A DNA stretch of 64,000 nt, from NCBI GenBank assembly GCA_028564675.1, contig JAOVVO010000124.1:62001-126000 (forward strand), in the 5' to 3' direction. Below, one piece after another: positions 12,901 to 24,948 of the stretch. The notes under the pieces were generated by a model. The model made no database searches and was not told the DNA's origin. It was given only the letters and a program-made list of their open reading frames with translations. A program made the position numbers and the translations under genes. This stretch comes from Onchocerca lupi. Lineage: Eukaryota; Nematoda; Chromadorea; Rhabditida; Onchocercidae. Position 1 is the stretch's first letter. Each line of letters begins with the position of its first letter.

Positions 12901-15900
12901 TTTCGGAAGAATTGAGCGTTTAATTTTTCCAGTATTACTACTATTAGCTGTATATTTGTTAAATTCTCACTCATTAAGTTTGTTACACATTTTTGAAACT
13001 AGAAAGCAGCAAGTTTAAAAAGTATTTTTCAGTTTGTAGCTGTGCATATGTATTGTTATCACATCATAGCTTCTGTTCTTTTATTATGAGAAAATTTGTT
13101 TGGTAAAATTTTTTTTAATAATTTCGAAGATAAGAAAAATGAAATGTTGTCAAAAATTATTATATTTTTTTTTCACTTGTTCGAAATGAACGCATTGCAC
13201 ATTATTGTTGTTTTAATATTGCGACGAACTTATGATTGATTTTTGAAATGGCTAATTTGGTGGATTGTTGAGAATGATAATGGACAAAAGAGGTGGGAAA
13301 CAGAGAGAGAAAAATAAAATATCGTTTTTTTTTTTTTTCCATATCATTTCCCAAACTGCGAATTTACTATCAGATTTCATTTCAATAGTTTTTTCTTTTT
13401 TCTTTTTTTTTTTTGTGTGTGTATATGTGTAAATATAAAATTGATATATATATGGTTTTTGGTCCCACCAATTTTAATATTCCGTTGTTTTTTTTATAGC
13501 AGAAAAGTTTTGTATTAGCTAATGCTGATTGAGCATTAAATGATAACATCCACTAATATCACCAATAGTCTTTAAAACAATCTTCCAATATTTTTCGACG
13601 ATTTCAATGATATTGATTCAATTGGAAGATTGATGTAGTTTGAAGTGCTAAAAATCAATTCGCATTTGAAAGGCAATAGTGTGGATAATATTAAGGGTAA
13701 GATATGAATAATATTATTGACCCAATCGGTGGAAGAATTAATTAACAGTATGGTCTGATGATTTATAATTGTGTGATCTCTTTCATGCTATTATTAAAAA
13801 ATATGGTATATTTATGGCAAGATAGTTTGGATAATTTGGAAACGTTTTTTATTGTTTTTGAAAACTTATATGTGGGATATTATTTTGCAACTTTGATAAT
13901 TCATTGGAAATAAATTGACTAGGAAGAGCAAAATTACAAAGCTGAATTTCTAATATTAATAAAAAAAAAATATTTCAGAATTGGTTTTTTTTCTTCATTT
14001 TTTCGTATTGAAGATCAGTCTTTTTTTTTTTTTCAATTTTATAAAAAGAACGTCCATGTCTATTTAAATGTTATCTGTTTAGCTGCAATTCTTAATTTTT
14101 ATGATCGATTCAAATTATTATGAAGCATTGAAATTCTGGCGAACTTTGTTATTTCTTTTTCAACTTAATTCTTTCACATTAAACTGCTATTAGAATTTTA
14201 ACAGCATCACTAATTATTGTATCCATTATGATTTTATCTTGTTCGTTTTTCTTTTTTTCTGCTATTAGGATGAAAGAGATTGAAATTTTATTTTATTTGA
14301 AATCGATTGGGATTAGGATAGAAAATTGTTTTGCTTGTGTTATTGGGGTTAGTTCTGATTAGTCCTGACTATCTTGTTGTTGATAGTGTTTTTTTGTCAG
14401 CCAGAAAAAAAAAAATGCATTAGCTTATCTCGATTATATCACCTATTTCATACATATATATTTTTTGATATGATTTCAGATTTCAGTTTGAGATAGTAGT
14501 ATTTTAAGCTTAAGGTCAAGTTCAATTGGCATTTCTCGTCAATATTATTTTAACTTTTCAATCTCTTCAACTACATTTGGGAACAATGGCATTAGGTAAA
14601 TTTGAAAGACATGATAATAGCTGAGAATAGTGTTCCTATCATTTTGATATTTGAAAATGCTTTTGCATATTATCTTTCAGTTTAAATTGAATTTTCCTCA
14701 CATTCACATTCAATAATTGAAATTTTCAATAATTGAAAATTTTCAATCCCTCACATTCAATAATTGAAATTTTGCTTAAATTTATCCATCTCTTTTTTAC
14801 GGTTTGATTTGCTTCAATCCTGAATGAATTTTTTGAATTTTATTCGATGTCATCATTTTGTGAAAGTATGAGGATGAACTTTTCTTGGCTGCAGTCTTTA
14901 TTTCATTTTGAACTTTTAACGGACAGTTAGAAATATCAAATTTTGGAGACCGAAATAATTTCAACTTTCAGAATAACTGAAAATATATCGAATTATTATT
15001 TTACTACTTTTTGGAAAATTTAGGTAATATATTTCTCACAAAAGTGTAAGCGAATCATTTCATTATAAACTTAATGCTATAGTTGCAACTAGTCCAGAAA
15101 ATCAGTCGCTAATTCTATTTATAATGATTTTGTTTTTTCCGAAAAAAAATGACAGATGTTTCCATAAAATTGAAATTCAAGAAGCAGCTTCTTTTTCTCG
15201 AGATATCTTTTTGTTACGTCATACTGCATAAGAATTCGATAGCATGAGATTGCAGCATATTTAATGGACTTTTAAATTATTCTCATTCCATTTCTGTTAT
15301 CAGCATCCTTACTGCTTTATCAGTTGTTAGTAATGGCATTTAAACAATTTTCTGGCAAATGGTCAGAATTTTTGTGATTATCTCTTCTTATATTATTGGA
15401 TTTTTATTTCCTTTTTTTGGTAAAATCTTATGGAATGGTGTTTATTGTTATTGTTATTGCTTAAAAAGTTGGATTATATCCAGAGATGAATGATAACATG
15501 TGTTTCTATAAGAATATTGTGTATTAGTAGAAATGTGCTCACATTGACACAATGATCGATGTTGGATGAGGGAAATGACCCAGCGACTTCAACATGCTGT
15601 CTTCCTTGGCTTTATTTTCCATGCTTTGGTACAAACAAGAATACAACTTTTCATCTTTCCAAACATGTATTATTTGTTTCTTGTCATTTATTATGAATTT
15701 AAAGAAATTTGCCCCATACTTGTCATAACATTATCATTTGATAGATTGATCTACAAGAGCAAGGTACGAAAAAAATGTTTTCAGTTTAAAAAGCGTAGAT
15801 TTCAAGCATCATAAATTTGTCATATATTCATATTTGATGGATTCTATTTAATAATCATATAAAAAGAAGATAAATACTTCTGGATGATTTCACTAACTTT

Positions 15901-18900
15901 CAGCTCTTTGATGTATTATTATACTATAAAAAAGATTTATCAATAAATGAAAATATGGTAGAGATGTAAACCAATTAATTTCGATCTATTTTTGAAGTAG
16001 AATATTTAGAAAAATAATAAATTATTATACAATGAGAAAAAACAGTTCATTTATTGAAGTTATTTAAATGTATGGTATACTAATTTATCAGTTGATTCAC
16101 CAAATAACTGTAATAATAACTTGGTAATAATAACGGGAGTGGAAGTAATTGGCTTTGATTTACTGTCACAAATTTCGGCAAAAATGTCATCCAAGCAAGT
16201 AAATTTTGAGTTTACGTAGATGATAATAATTTGTCCTCGATGTAATTAATACCTTATGCCTATAATAGTTCATAATTACTTCACTGATTTTTTGAGTGAT
16301 TATATATTTTTAGTTTTTATTCGTACTTTTGATCAATTTGATTTTACCCTTCGCTTGTTTATGACTTCTTGATTGATAAATCTGTCGTCAGTATCTTATT
16401 TTAGACTTCAGAAAATAGGTGAGCTTTCATATGGAATAAAACAAAACTACGGTTATCCAAGAAAGTGACAAAAGTGCCAGAGCCATTTAATAATGCTATT
16501 TTAATCGAATTTTTACGAATTAACAAATGAAATTAGTGAATTTCTGAATTGGAATCAATCTAATAATATTAATAGATTAACAAATCTTGCTAAAAGAATT
16601 ATAGGAATATTCCATATCAATTAGTAACTGATATTAATTATTTTACACTTTATTTTTTCCAGGCTGAAATATCACCTCTTCGCAAAGCAGAAATATCACA
16701 GCTACCGGTAGCAATTAAAGCCGATAATGCTAAACGAAATGCGTAAGTTTCATTTTCCCCATATATGACATTCATATATTTTTTTTTGTCTTCTTTAAAG
16801 CCCATCTTTTCTTTTTTTTGAAAATTTTGATTGATTTGTCTGTTAAATCTTCTACCTATGGCTATACATATGAGCAAAAAAAAAAAAAAGGACTTTTCAT
16901 TGGCTCATTGATATTTTTAGGAAATAAATTTCCACATCATCATCAGAAGTGAAACTTCTCAAGGGCTTCTTTCTCATTTTTTTCCTTAAATTTTCGAAGT
17001 AATTTATTCGTATCGATTTTATATCTCCTTTCTCATCGTTATTTTAACTGTATTTTTCCGCTTTGTCCCTACTCACTTTTTCTTTTTCTTTCTTTTTTTT
17101 TAAAGCTTCCGGTGATTGTCTTAGTTACATTCACCAGTTACATTTTCGATTTATTTTAAATTTTGCTCATCACTTCGCCAAATTTTGCTATCCTTTCATC
17201 ATAAAATACGAGAATTTCATGAATTTCGGGCATTATCCAAATTATAACTTTATTTCAACTCATTCTCATTTTGTCCATATTTTTTATGCCACTTTTATCT
17301 TACTTCCTCTCACCGATTCCCATGATAATCCACCGTGATTTTTTCTTTAAATTTTATTTTATAATTTTTTACCATTTTCTTCTTTTTGTTTCTTTCAAAT
17401 AATGATCAAACATTCTTTTTACGTATAATTTTTACTGATTTATTCTGAAATTTAGTTCTATATAATTTTTTGAAAAGTTTTTTTAAAAAATTGATATTTG
17501 ATTTAATTTATTTATTATTTCACATTTTGCATGAGATAATTTATAATTGAGATTCAAATTTTTTTGATATTTAGGGAATGAAATATTGTAGGCTTCCACC
17601 AGGCTTGCGATTTGATCATAAACTGGAAATGGTGCTCCCCGAGGGGATTAATGAAAATGAAAGCACAAAGGATCTACGTTCGAAGCGAACCAAAATGTAT
17701 TCTGGATTTTGCTTACGACCATTTCCAGCTACTCGAGGCAATTATGCCGTTGATTATTCCAGGAAAACAAACATCAAATTACGAAAAGAAAGTTCGTTAA
17801 TTCATTTCTATTTGCCTCTTTCGTATTTAATGGTTTTTATCTTTTTTTTTTTTTTTTTTTTTTTTTTCTAGTTTTAATGATCCTTAATTGGAATTTAATC
17901 CCAATAAAAAAATATCTTTTTGACGAGATTGGTCAAGTTTTTGCCTCTTAATCTTTACAATTTCAATATTATTTTTAAAAAACTTTTTTTTTTCTTTCAG
18001 TATCACAAGGTGATCAAGAAGATGCATTTCTGCTGCGTATCGTAGAAGGTTATAGTTCAACAACGTTACCAATAAAACGTGGCCGTAATGGAACGCAATC
18101 ATCATCCGTTCACGAATGCGATGCACCACAACTAATTGTTGCTGAAAATGAGAAAATGTTTGTGGAAGAAGTAATCGGTGATCAAGTGATTGTCAAGGAA
18201 AAGTAAGCAGTGGAATAATAAAAATTTTTTATTCTGAACTTTTTATATATGCTTTCAACTTCAAATCTGAGTCTCGATGATAATTCATTCGACAGAAATT
18301 TAATATCTTAATTTATTTATTATTATTATTTTCGAGTTTTTGACAATTCATCTGTTGATGAGAATAGGCATGATGGTTTTATCATTATCACTTCCAAATT
18401 TTTAATTGTCCAGCTACCTGTCATTGCCTTTTTGTAATTCTATAAGGCATGTAGATTGCGGCATAATTATGTGCAAGGAAAGAATGATTGTATGATTCTC
18501 AATGCAGTTTATCGTCTCGTTATTCACAGATTTGAAATATAATTATTAGAATCGATTAAAATATGACTAATAACTTACCATCGGGATTCAAGTCTGCGAA
18601 ACGGCTTCATATTGTTCTCTGAAAAAGGTATAATGACTAAATTCGTATCTCACAAACACTGAAAAAACCTATTCATTTCAAAATTGAATTTTTCATTTCA
18701 ATCAATTGATGATTCGAGCAGTTTAATAATATTGGACAAATGAAGGAATACTTTTGAATCCGAAACTTGCAATTTTTTCACTTTGTTTAAATAAAAGCAC
18801 AGGTTAGGTGACCTTGAAAATGAATTAAATTGAACTGATTATTGCTTGAAACTTATCTTTAACTTTAATCTTGCACTGTCAAAAACCTAGCCTTTTTTTT

Positions 18901-19380
18901 TTAGAAATTCTTTTAATTTAATGAGATAATCAAAAAGCATTGCAAGTCTGGTATTTTTAATTTTTGCAGAAGTCTTGTCGATACAGTGTATGCATTAAGA
19001 GATCAACTTAACAATGTACAAAAGGTAAATTTAATTTTGTTTGCTTTTTTTTAAAACTTAATTACACTGTCTCGTTTAACATTAAGGCGAAATTTGATTA
19101 TTTAAATAAAACAGCTTTATTTCTTCTTGATGTAAACATGATTGAAAATTTTTTTTTCTTACAAATGAAATGCTAAAAAAATATTTTAAATTTTGATTTT
19201 TTTTTCTTTCAGGAATTAGTGAAATTAAATAAAACAGTTGATCGAGAGCAAAAATCTCGACGTCGTCTAGAAGAAATGGTAAGACAACTGTGTCAGCAAT
19301 TACAACTACAAAACCAACAGCAAGGGCAGAAAATTTTAACAAATTTTACTTCTAAAACACCGTTATCAGCACGTGATTAA
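3944..19380 (+). CDS. pix-1: PIX-type Rho guanine nucleotide exchange factor (beta-PIX/ARHGEF7 family)
   Basis: It activates Rac/Cdc42-type GTPases and scaffolds GIT and PAK proteins at adhesions. Fourteen exons join in frame: 3944-4102, 4588-4714, 4926-5050, 5620-5714, 6058-6276, 6505-6694, 6996-7171, 7502-7644, 8446-8612, 16663-16707, 17575-17791, 18001-18202, 18970-19024, 19213-19380. They give 695 residues. The SH3 domain is about 40-93 (ELSFRKGD, GGWWEGTL, GWFPSNYV). The DH domain is about 138-310, with SGLSRPFRHLETYPSMLNEL. The PH domain is about 320-467, where exon 7502-7644 supplies CVILFPTTILIL. A linker contains CLRPFP at 528-533, shared with mammalian beta-PIX. The GIT-binding region is about 555-621 and reads into SLVDTVYALRD. 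The C-terminal coiled coil ends TPLSARD. No calponin-homology domain was seen upstream. Uncertain points are the donor of exon 10 (strong GTAAGT at 16743 against the in-frame weaker site at 16708) and possible missed exons in the 8-kb intron. Confidence 0.92.
8613..16662 (+). other. Large 8-kb intron of the PIX gene
   Basis: No convincing exon or nested gene was found on either strand. The sequence is T-rich on the plus strand with many poly-T runs. It includes a cluster of GATGATGA words around 9780-9880, a short repeat cluster at 12851-12930, and small palindromic AT repeats near 14700-14770. An open frame at about 15566-15814 looks like chance because its peptide is mostly Phe, Leu and Ile. 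Confidence 0.6.
12851..12932. repeat. Short imperfect repeat cluster (about 18-bp units)
   Basis: Four variants of a GGAACATTCAATTTTTC word follow one another, one of them changed to GGAACGTTCAGTTCTTTC. No function is apparent. Confidence 0.55.
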
Positions 19381-22300
19381 TAAAATGAAAATGGTTTAAT
19401 GCTACTTTCTTTGTAATATTTTTTAATTTTTGATTTCAGTAGCTCTCATTCATTATTATCTTTGCTCTTAGTCGAATAGTACATTAAAATATCTGTAAAG
19501 AGTGGTAAATCAACAGAATTCATCAGAATTTGCCATCAATATCTTATTTACTTTTTGGAAATGGCATCATCATAAGTGTGACATGCTGAATGTATAAGAT
19601 CAGGATGCAACATCAGCAATCAATTATGTCTATTCTGCCTAATTGTTAAATTATGGAATAATTAATGTGAGACTGTGATAAGGTAAAAATGATTAGGTGG
19701 AAAATTATGAATGAAACATCGCATTTATTGACAAATATAATTGCAGAACAATTTTTGAAATATTTAGATGTCTACTTGACACGTTTTACTCAGTTGATTG
19801 TGCATGAAATTAACGTAGAACTTTTCTGGTTAAACTGTAATACATTCAGTTGATTGCAAGTTAGCACTATATTTCATCTTACAGTATATCTGAATATTTC
19901 TTAGTGAGAAGTACTGTTTTTTCTGTCTAAAATACTGACTTGTCAGCAGATATACTCCAAATTAGCGATGATTGAAAAAGATAAGATTGTTTTCTGAAGA
20001 TTACGAGATTTCTTTTGGTTTTTTTTCTTTATTTTTTCAGGTTATTGGTGAAACTATGCACATATAATGAAATAACTGTATTTTATACATAATTTTTTGT
20101 ATATTGTACTGCTATCAGAAGGATATATAAACCATTTTTTGATTTCTTCTTTATAGAATTTTTTTTACATTTCTTTAGTTTTTTTTTTTCATTTTTTTTC
20201 TCCTTCCATAGAATACAGCAGATAAGTCATTTCTAATATATTATATGTATTGCTGCTCGCTGTGATTTTAGTTTGCATAATTTGTTTTTTTTTATGCAAA
20301 TAATATACAGTTATTACTTTTTTATTATTAATTCGCGATATTTCATTCTTCTTTTCGATATTTATAGCTTTTAATATGTGCTGTTAATCAAGGAAAAAAA
20401 AAATGGATCGATTGATAATTGAATTAGAAAATTTAAATACGTTCCATTATCTTTTCATCTTTCTTTATTCCATTTGTTTAATCATATCTTACTTTCATCT
20501 GACATTAAGGAGATAAAATAAAATTCGATTGAATGACTTTCAAGAAAAGAATATTTTTTTTTTTTAAATATTTTAGTGTTTAAAAGATTTAAATGAAATT
20601 TCGAATTTCTTTAAAATGATAGTATATGTAATATGCACAAAAAATATTAAAATTTTAATATAACTGCTATTCACATTACATACGCCATTGTTTTAAAATT
20701 GTTGGCAAATAATAGAAGATGGCATTATGCTATTCTTTTTTTTTTTTTTTTGATTCCTTGATTTGAACCTTCAAGTCTGCGATTATTATCATTCTATCAG
20801 GATCTAAATCCCCAGGTTGATAAAGTTTATCTTTTTCTAAACCTATTTATCTATAAGTATATAGTTTATTCCTATTTATCATTAATTTGAATTGCAAAAA
20901 TTGTCCGTATGATACATTATTGATTGCTTAATTTTTCTTCTTGCTCGATCGCTATAGATTTTTAATTAATCATTGTCAATTGAAAGTTTTATGCGTTTGT
21001 TTCATTACGAAAAAGTTCCTGGGAGTTTCTTATGCTATATTTTGCAAATAAGATCGAAGAAATTTACTCAGCAAACAAGTTATTCGCTGTATAAAATGTT
21101 CATGTGGAACTACAAATAATGTCAATTTACTCTTAAGTCATGATCATTTTTTTTTATCCACTTCATTTTGTTTGAATTGTTTTACCGACACATAGTTTTT
21201 TATTCCCTTAGATATTCCATTTGTTTTGAATTATTATTTTGCTTTTAATTAGCTTATAAATATATTTATGCTTCATTTGACAAATTAATCATTGAATGAA
21301 TTCCGTTGAAGAAGTGATTTTAAAACCGGAAAATTCCATACTAATTTTATTTATTCAAGAAAAATTTTTGACAAGTTTTGATGTAAAATTGAAAAAAAAT
21401 TTAGAAAATGATTTGGAAGATTTTATTTACTACATATCATTTATTTTGCTCTGCTTGCTATCATGATTGTTGTACCACAGTCTGCAAATTTTCGATTAAT
21501 CGGAATCCAAAATTGAAATTAATTTTGCATTTTGAGATGGAATTTATATTATATTTTAAAGTGCCTTAATATTTCGCTGAATTTGATTTATATATTTATT
21601 TGTTGTATTGCTGAATTAAAATTTGATTTGATGAATAAAGCAATAAAGCCAGAAATACATCATATATGTTTGAGTGCTAAATAGCATATCGAATAATTAT
21701 TTTATTGTGATTTCATTATCAAAAAAAAATTTAAAGTTATGTAGACGAGATATTACCTTTTAGATATCATAATCTCTCAAAAATTAATTAACCTTTACTG
21801 AAATTAATTCATTTTTGCTTTAAAGTATTGTTAGTTTTGCTAATAAAACAAGTAATACGTAAGCGATATTTATAGTCGTAAAATGAATATTGGTATTTTT
21901 TAAATGGAAATTGTTAGAATAACTTATTAATAAGAATTTTATTGATTTATAAAACTAATTGTAAGCTTGAATTAATATTTTTTAAATCGAAAAATATTGG
22001 AATAAGTTGCTGAGAAGGATTTCCAACTATTTAAAGTTCAACTTGATGTAAAAAAGTCTGTAGAAGCTATGAAAATTTCGTAGGACATTTTATAATATGG
22101 TCTATGGTGCTTTTTCAAATTTGATAATTTAAATTTTCGTGTTTTTTTTTTTTTCTCCGAGACATTTAGCAAAAATTTCAACAATTTTGATGTAAAGTTT
22201 GTCTGGTACAACGCTAGGCGCACCTGGACTTTGTTTTATCGATTTCACGAACATCTAGATGCGTCATTATAATTATTGATTTTATGTGACAAATGATCAA

Positions 22301-22899
22301 TTCGGCTTCTTTGAATGCTTTCTAATGCTTTCTAAGCATTCTTTAACGAATTAATATTTGATTTTAAAGAAAAAAAAAGGAAAACCTTTTCAAAAGTATT
22401 ATTTCAATCTTTTTCTTTGTTTAACTTAAATTTATTTTCATTTCGAATTTGAAATTATTTTAATTTTATATTTAAATCGTTTTGATATTATAATTTTAAA
22501 TGCTTTTTTCCGATACTTTTCATAAGGACATTTTTAAAGATTAATGTAAAAGTTGAATTTCATTTAATTGATTCATTTTGATTTAATTAATCGAAAATGA
22601 TTAGTTCATTTATTTACATGTAATGTTACAATGAAAATGCGATCCAATTTTATTTGATTTAAAGAAAAATCAAATTATCACTGTAAAAATCAAATTATCA
22701 CTGTATTCCATTGCATAAAATAGTGCTAGTAATTAAATTTAAATTTTTAAGCTAAAGTGCAAGATTAAATATCTTAATGATTTAATTTAATTAAGGTTAA
22801 CATAATTAAATTGGTTCATTTTGATTCAATTAATTGAGAACGATTTATTTTAGTTCATTTCTCTTCCTAAATTTTCGAACAAAACTGCTGATCTTTCAG
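19381..22899. other. Gene-poor T-rich region after the PIX gene
   Basis: This holds the PIX 3' UTR and intergenic DNA. Many poly-T runs are present and no coding frame with splice borders was found. A 20-base direct duplication (AAATCAAATTATCACTGTA) lies at 22668-22705. A diverged longer repeat links TTCATTTTGATTTAATTAAT near 22575 with TTCATTTTGATTCAATTAAT near 22815. Confidence 0.6.
22890..22899 (+). promoter_or_regulatory. Possible spliced-leader acceptor
   Basis: GATCTTTCAG lies 18 bases before the ATG of the candidate small gene that follows, in the same arrangement seen for the better supported genes in this window. Confidence 0.35.
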
Positions 22900-22917
22900 T
22901 TACTTCATTATTTTACG

Positions 22918-23828
22918 ATGACTTCGATCGGTTATTACACTTTCAATCGTTATCATAGCGCACGGGCCGCATTTCTACTGTTTCGGGATGGCAGTGGCCA
23001 CCTTTTTTCGTTTCAACGACACTGTAAATCATTCTTTCCTTCTTTCTAAAAGTTTCTTTTATAAAGTTCATTTACATCCTGCATTTCTTCCATTGCTTTT
23101 TTTGATTTGATCTTTTATTTTTTCAGTTTTTTCCATTTTTAATTTCTGATAATTTAAGAAGAATGATTTGAATTATGAAGCTCTTCTTTGAATTTATCAA
23201 AATAACTAATTAATCCTTGGCGTCTTGTTTTTTGCATCTATATTTTTTTGAGAATAGAGAGAATGTTTTTCTTTTTTTTTTCTGTGTGTTTGTGTGTTTT
23301 TTTTCTGTTTACTTTTCAGATGATTTTTATTATTACATTTTTCAATAACAAATAGCATAATAATAAGTCAAGTTATATATATATATATGGAATTTTTGGT
23401 GGTTTTTTTTTTTTTTCTATTTTTTCGGGAAAAAAAATTGCTAACAATGTACTTGTGATATTTATTTTGATTTTTAAAAATTATTATGTTGATGTTATAT
23501 TTATTTTGATTTTTTTCATTTTTTATTTGTTGTTTTTTGTTTTTTTTTTTTTAATGTTTATGAACCTCATGCACATAATTTTCTTGTTTCTTTTTTTCTT
23601 GTTAACTTATTAGTTGGTTTTGGATAATTTTTTAAAAGATTTCAAAAAATTCAAGCTATCAATTAAATAATTAAAGAAAAAAATGAATTTGTAATGATTT
23701 TATGTTTGTCTTATATATTTTTTCTTCACCTTTTTTTCTTTTTTTTTTTTACTTAAATTCTAAATTCACTTTTTTTTTCAGTAATAGAAATGAAATATGC
23801 AGAAAAGTTTAATTTTAAAGGTTGCTAA
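22918..23828 (+). CDS. Candidate two-exon gene for a 50-residue protein
   Basis: The evidence is structural. A GC-richer island inside T-rich DNA gives an open frame from ATG at 22918 through MTSIGYYTFNRYHSARAA and LLFRDGSGHLFSFQRH. It ends in a donor (T|gtaaat) after 23023. The next strong acceptor, a long T run followed by CAG at 23781, joins in frame to LIEMKYAEKFNFKGC and a stop. Coding exons are 22918-23023 and 23782-23828. Balanced codon use, a trans-splice-like acceptor upstream, and matching phases speak for a real gene. The product is basic, aromatic-rich and without a clear membrane segment. I do not recognise it. It could also be a remnant of a longer gene whose other exons are lost. 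Confidence 0.4.
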
Positions 23829-24928
23829 ACATACGCCTGTTTGTACTATATGTTTCATCTAATTGATTTATCTTATTTTTTAGTTTGATTTTTTTCCAAA
23901 ATTTTATGCATTTAGCAAATTTCTTCTTTTTCTTAACTACTTTTATCCAGACATCAGAATGCTTGGTACAGTTGTGATTGAGAGTGAAATTTTTTAATTC
24001 TTAGTAATTGTAATTTTAATAAGTGATCATAATAAAATGAAATTATGTTGTGAAACTGAAAAGAATTATGGCTCGATTATCGGAACTTTTTTCAGTTTTA
24101 TTTTTTCTGTTTTTCTTGTTTTCCTTTTTTCTCTTTTTCTTTTTTTTTTAAGATGGATAGTTTGTTTCATTTTTTTTCTTTCTTTTTTTTTTTTTTATTT
24201 CTTTGTATAAGTGATTTAATCATTTATGATAATTTATTTTGATTTTGTTTTTTTTAAGATGCAATCAATATTTTTAATCTTTTTCTTTATAACTTCTGAT
24301 AAAAAGCAGTATTTTTTATTAAGAGAAAACTTAAAGATTTATTTATCGAAATCTGGAACAAGATTTATTTATTCATCGAAAAAAATTTATTCATCGGAAA
24401 AGATTTATTTATCGAAATTTATTTTTTTACATAATTAACGCTCTACCCACAATAGTAAATAAATATCAAAAACTTTTTTTAGTGATAATAGGCGAGATGA
24501 AAAATGCTTAAATATGGTAAATTCATTTCAAAAAAAAAAAAAAGAAAAAAATGATCTGTATTTGTCATTTGGTTGACTTTATGAGGATCTTTTTCGTGAA
24601 ACCTTAGATATCGGAAAAATTGAAATAATAGTAATAGATTTGATGGAAGATGCAAATATGTTAAATTTACGTCATGATGAATAACTTTTCTTCATCTTTG
24701 ATTGATTTATTAGCATCTTTTTCAAAAAAAAAAAATTTTAAATAAGAGAAAAAATACAGGTTTTCGTCTAATTAGAAAAACGAAAAAAGAATTTTCAAAC
24801 GAATATTTGTTATGTCTCATTGCATTTCTAATATTGCTTATTATAAATGGTGTACTAAGAAATGTATTTCTTTTCTTTTTGTTTTTCTAAATGAATTTTT
24901 GTTTCTTTTAACTGAGAATTTTTGATCA
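23829..24928. other. T-rich intergenic region before the prolyl oligopeptidase gene
   Basis: Poly-T and poly-A runs dominate. Near 24340-24420 a short word (TTTATTTATCGAAA and variants with TTCATCGGAAA) recurs about five times, giving a chance open frame. Nothing else is recognisable. Confidence 0.6.
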
Positions 24929-24938
24929 TATTGCTCAG
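24929..24938 (+). promoter_or_regulatory. Likely spliced-leader acceptor of prolyl oligopeptidase
   Basis: TATTGCTCAG stands 10 bases before the ATG at 24949. No donor is visible close upstream. The site decides the start: the frame stays open upstream without an ATG, but the mature transcript would begin here. Confidence 0.6.
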
Positions 24939-24948
24939 TTTGGTCACA

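Noticed and set aside
15566..15814. 82-codon frame inside the PIX intron
   Set aside because: The peptide is hydrophobic and T-biased, there is no acceptor or in-phase donor linking it to the PIX exons, and no family resemblance.
17612..17800. Second open frame overlapping the PIX linker exon
   Set aside because: The other frame contains CLRPFP, shared with mammalian PIX, and joins in phase with both neighbours. This one would need a start after in-frame stops.
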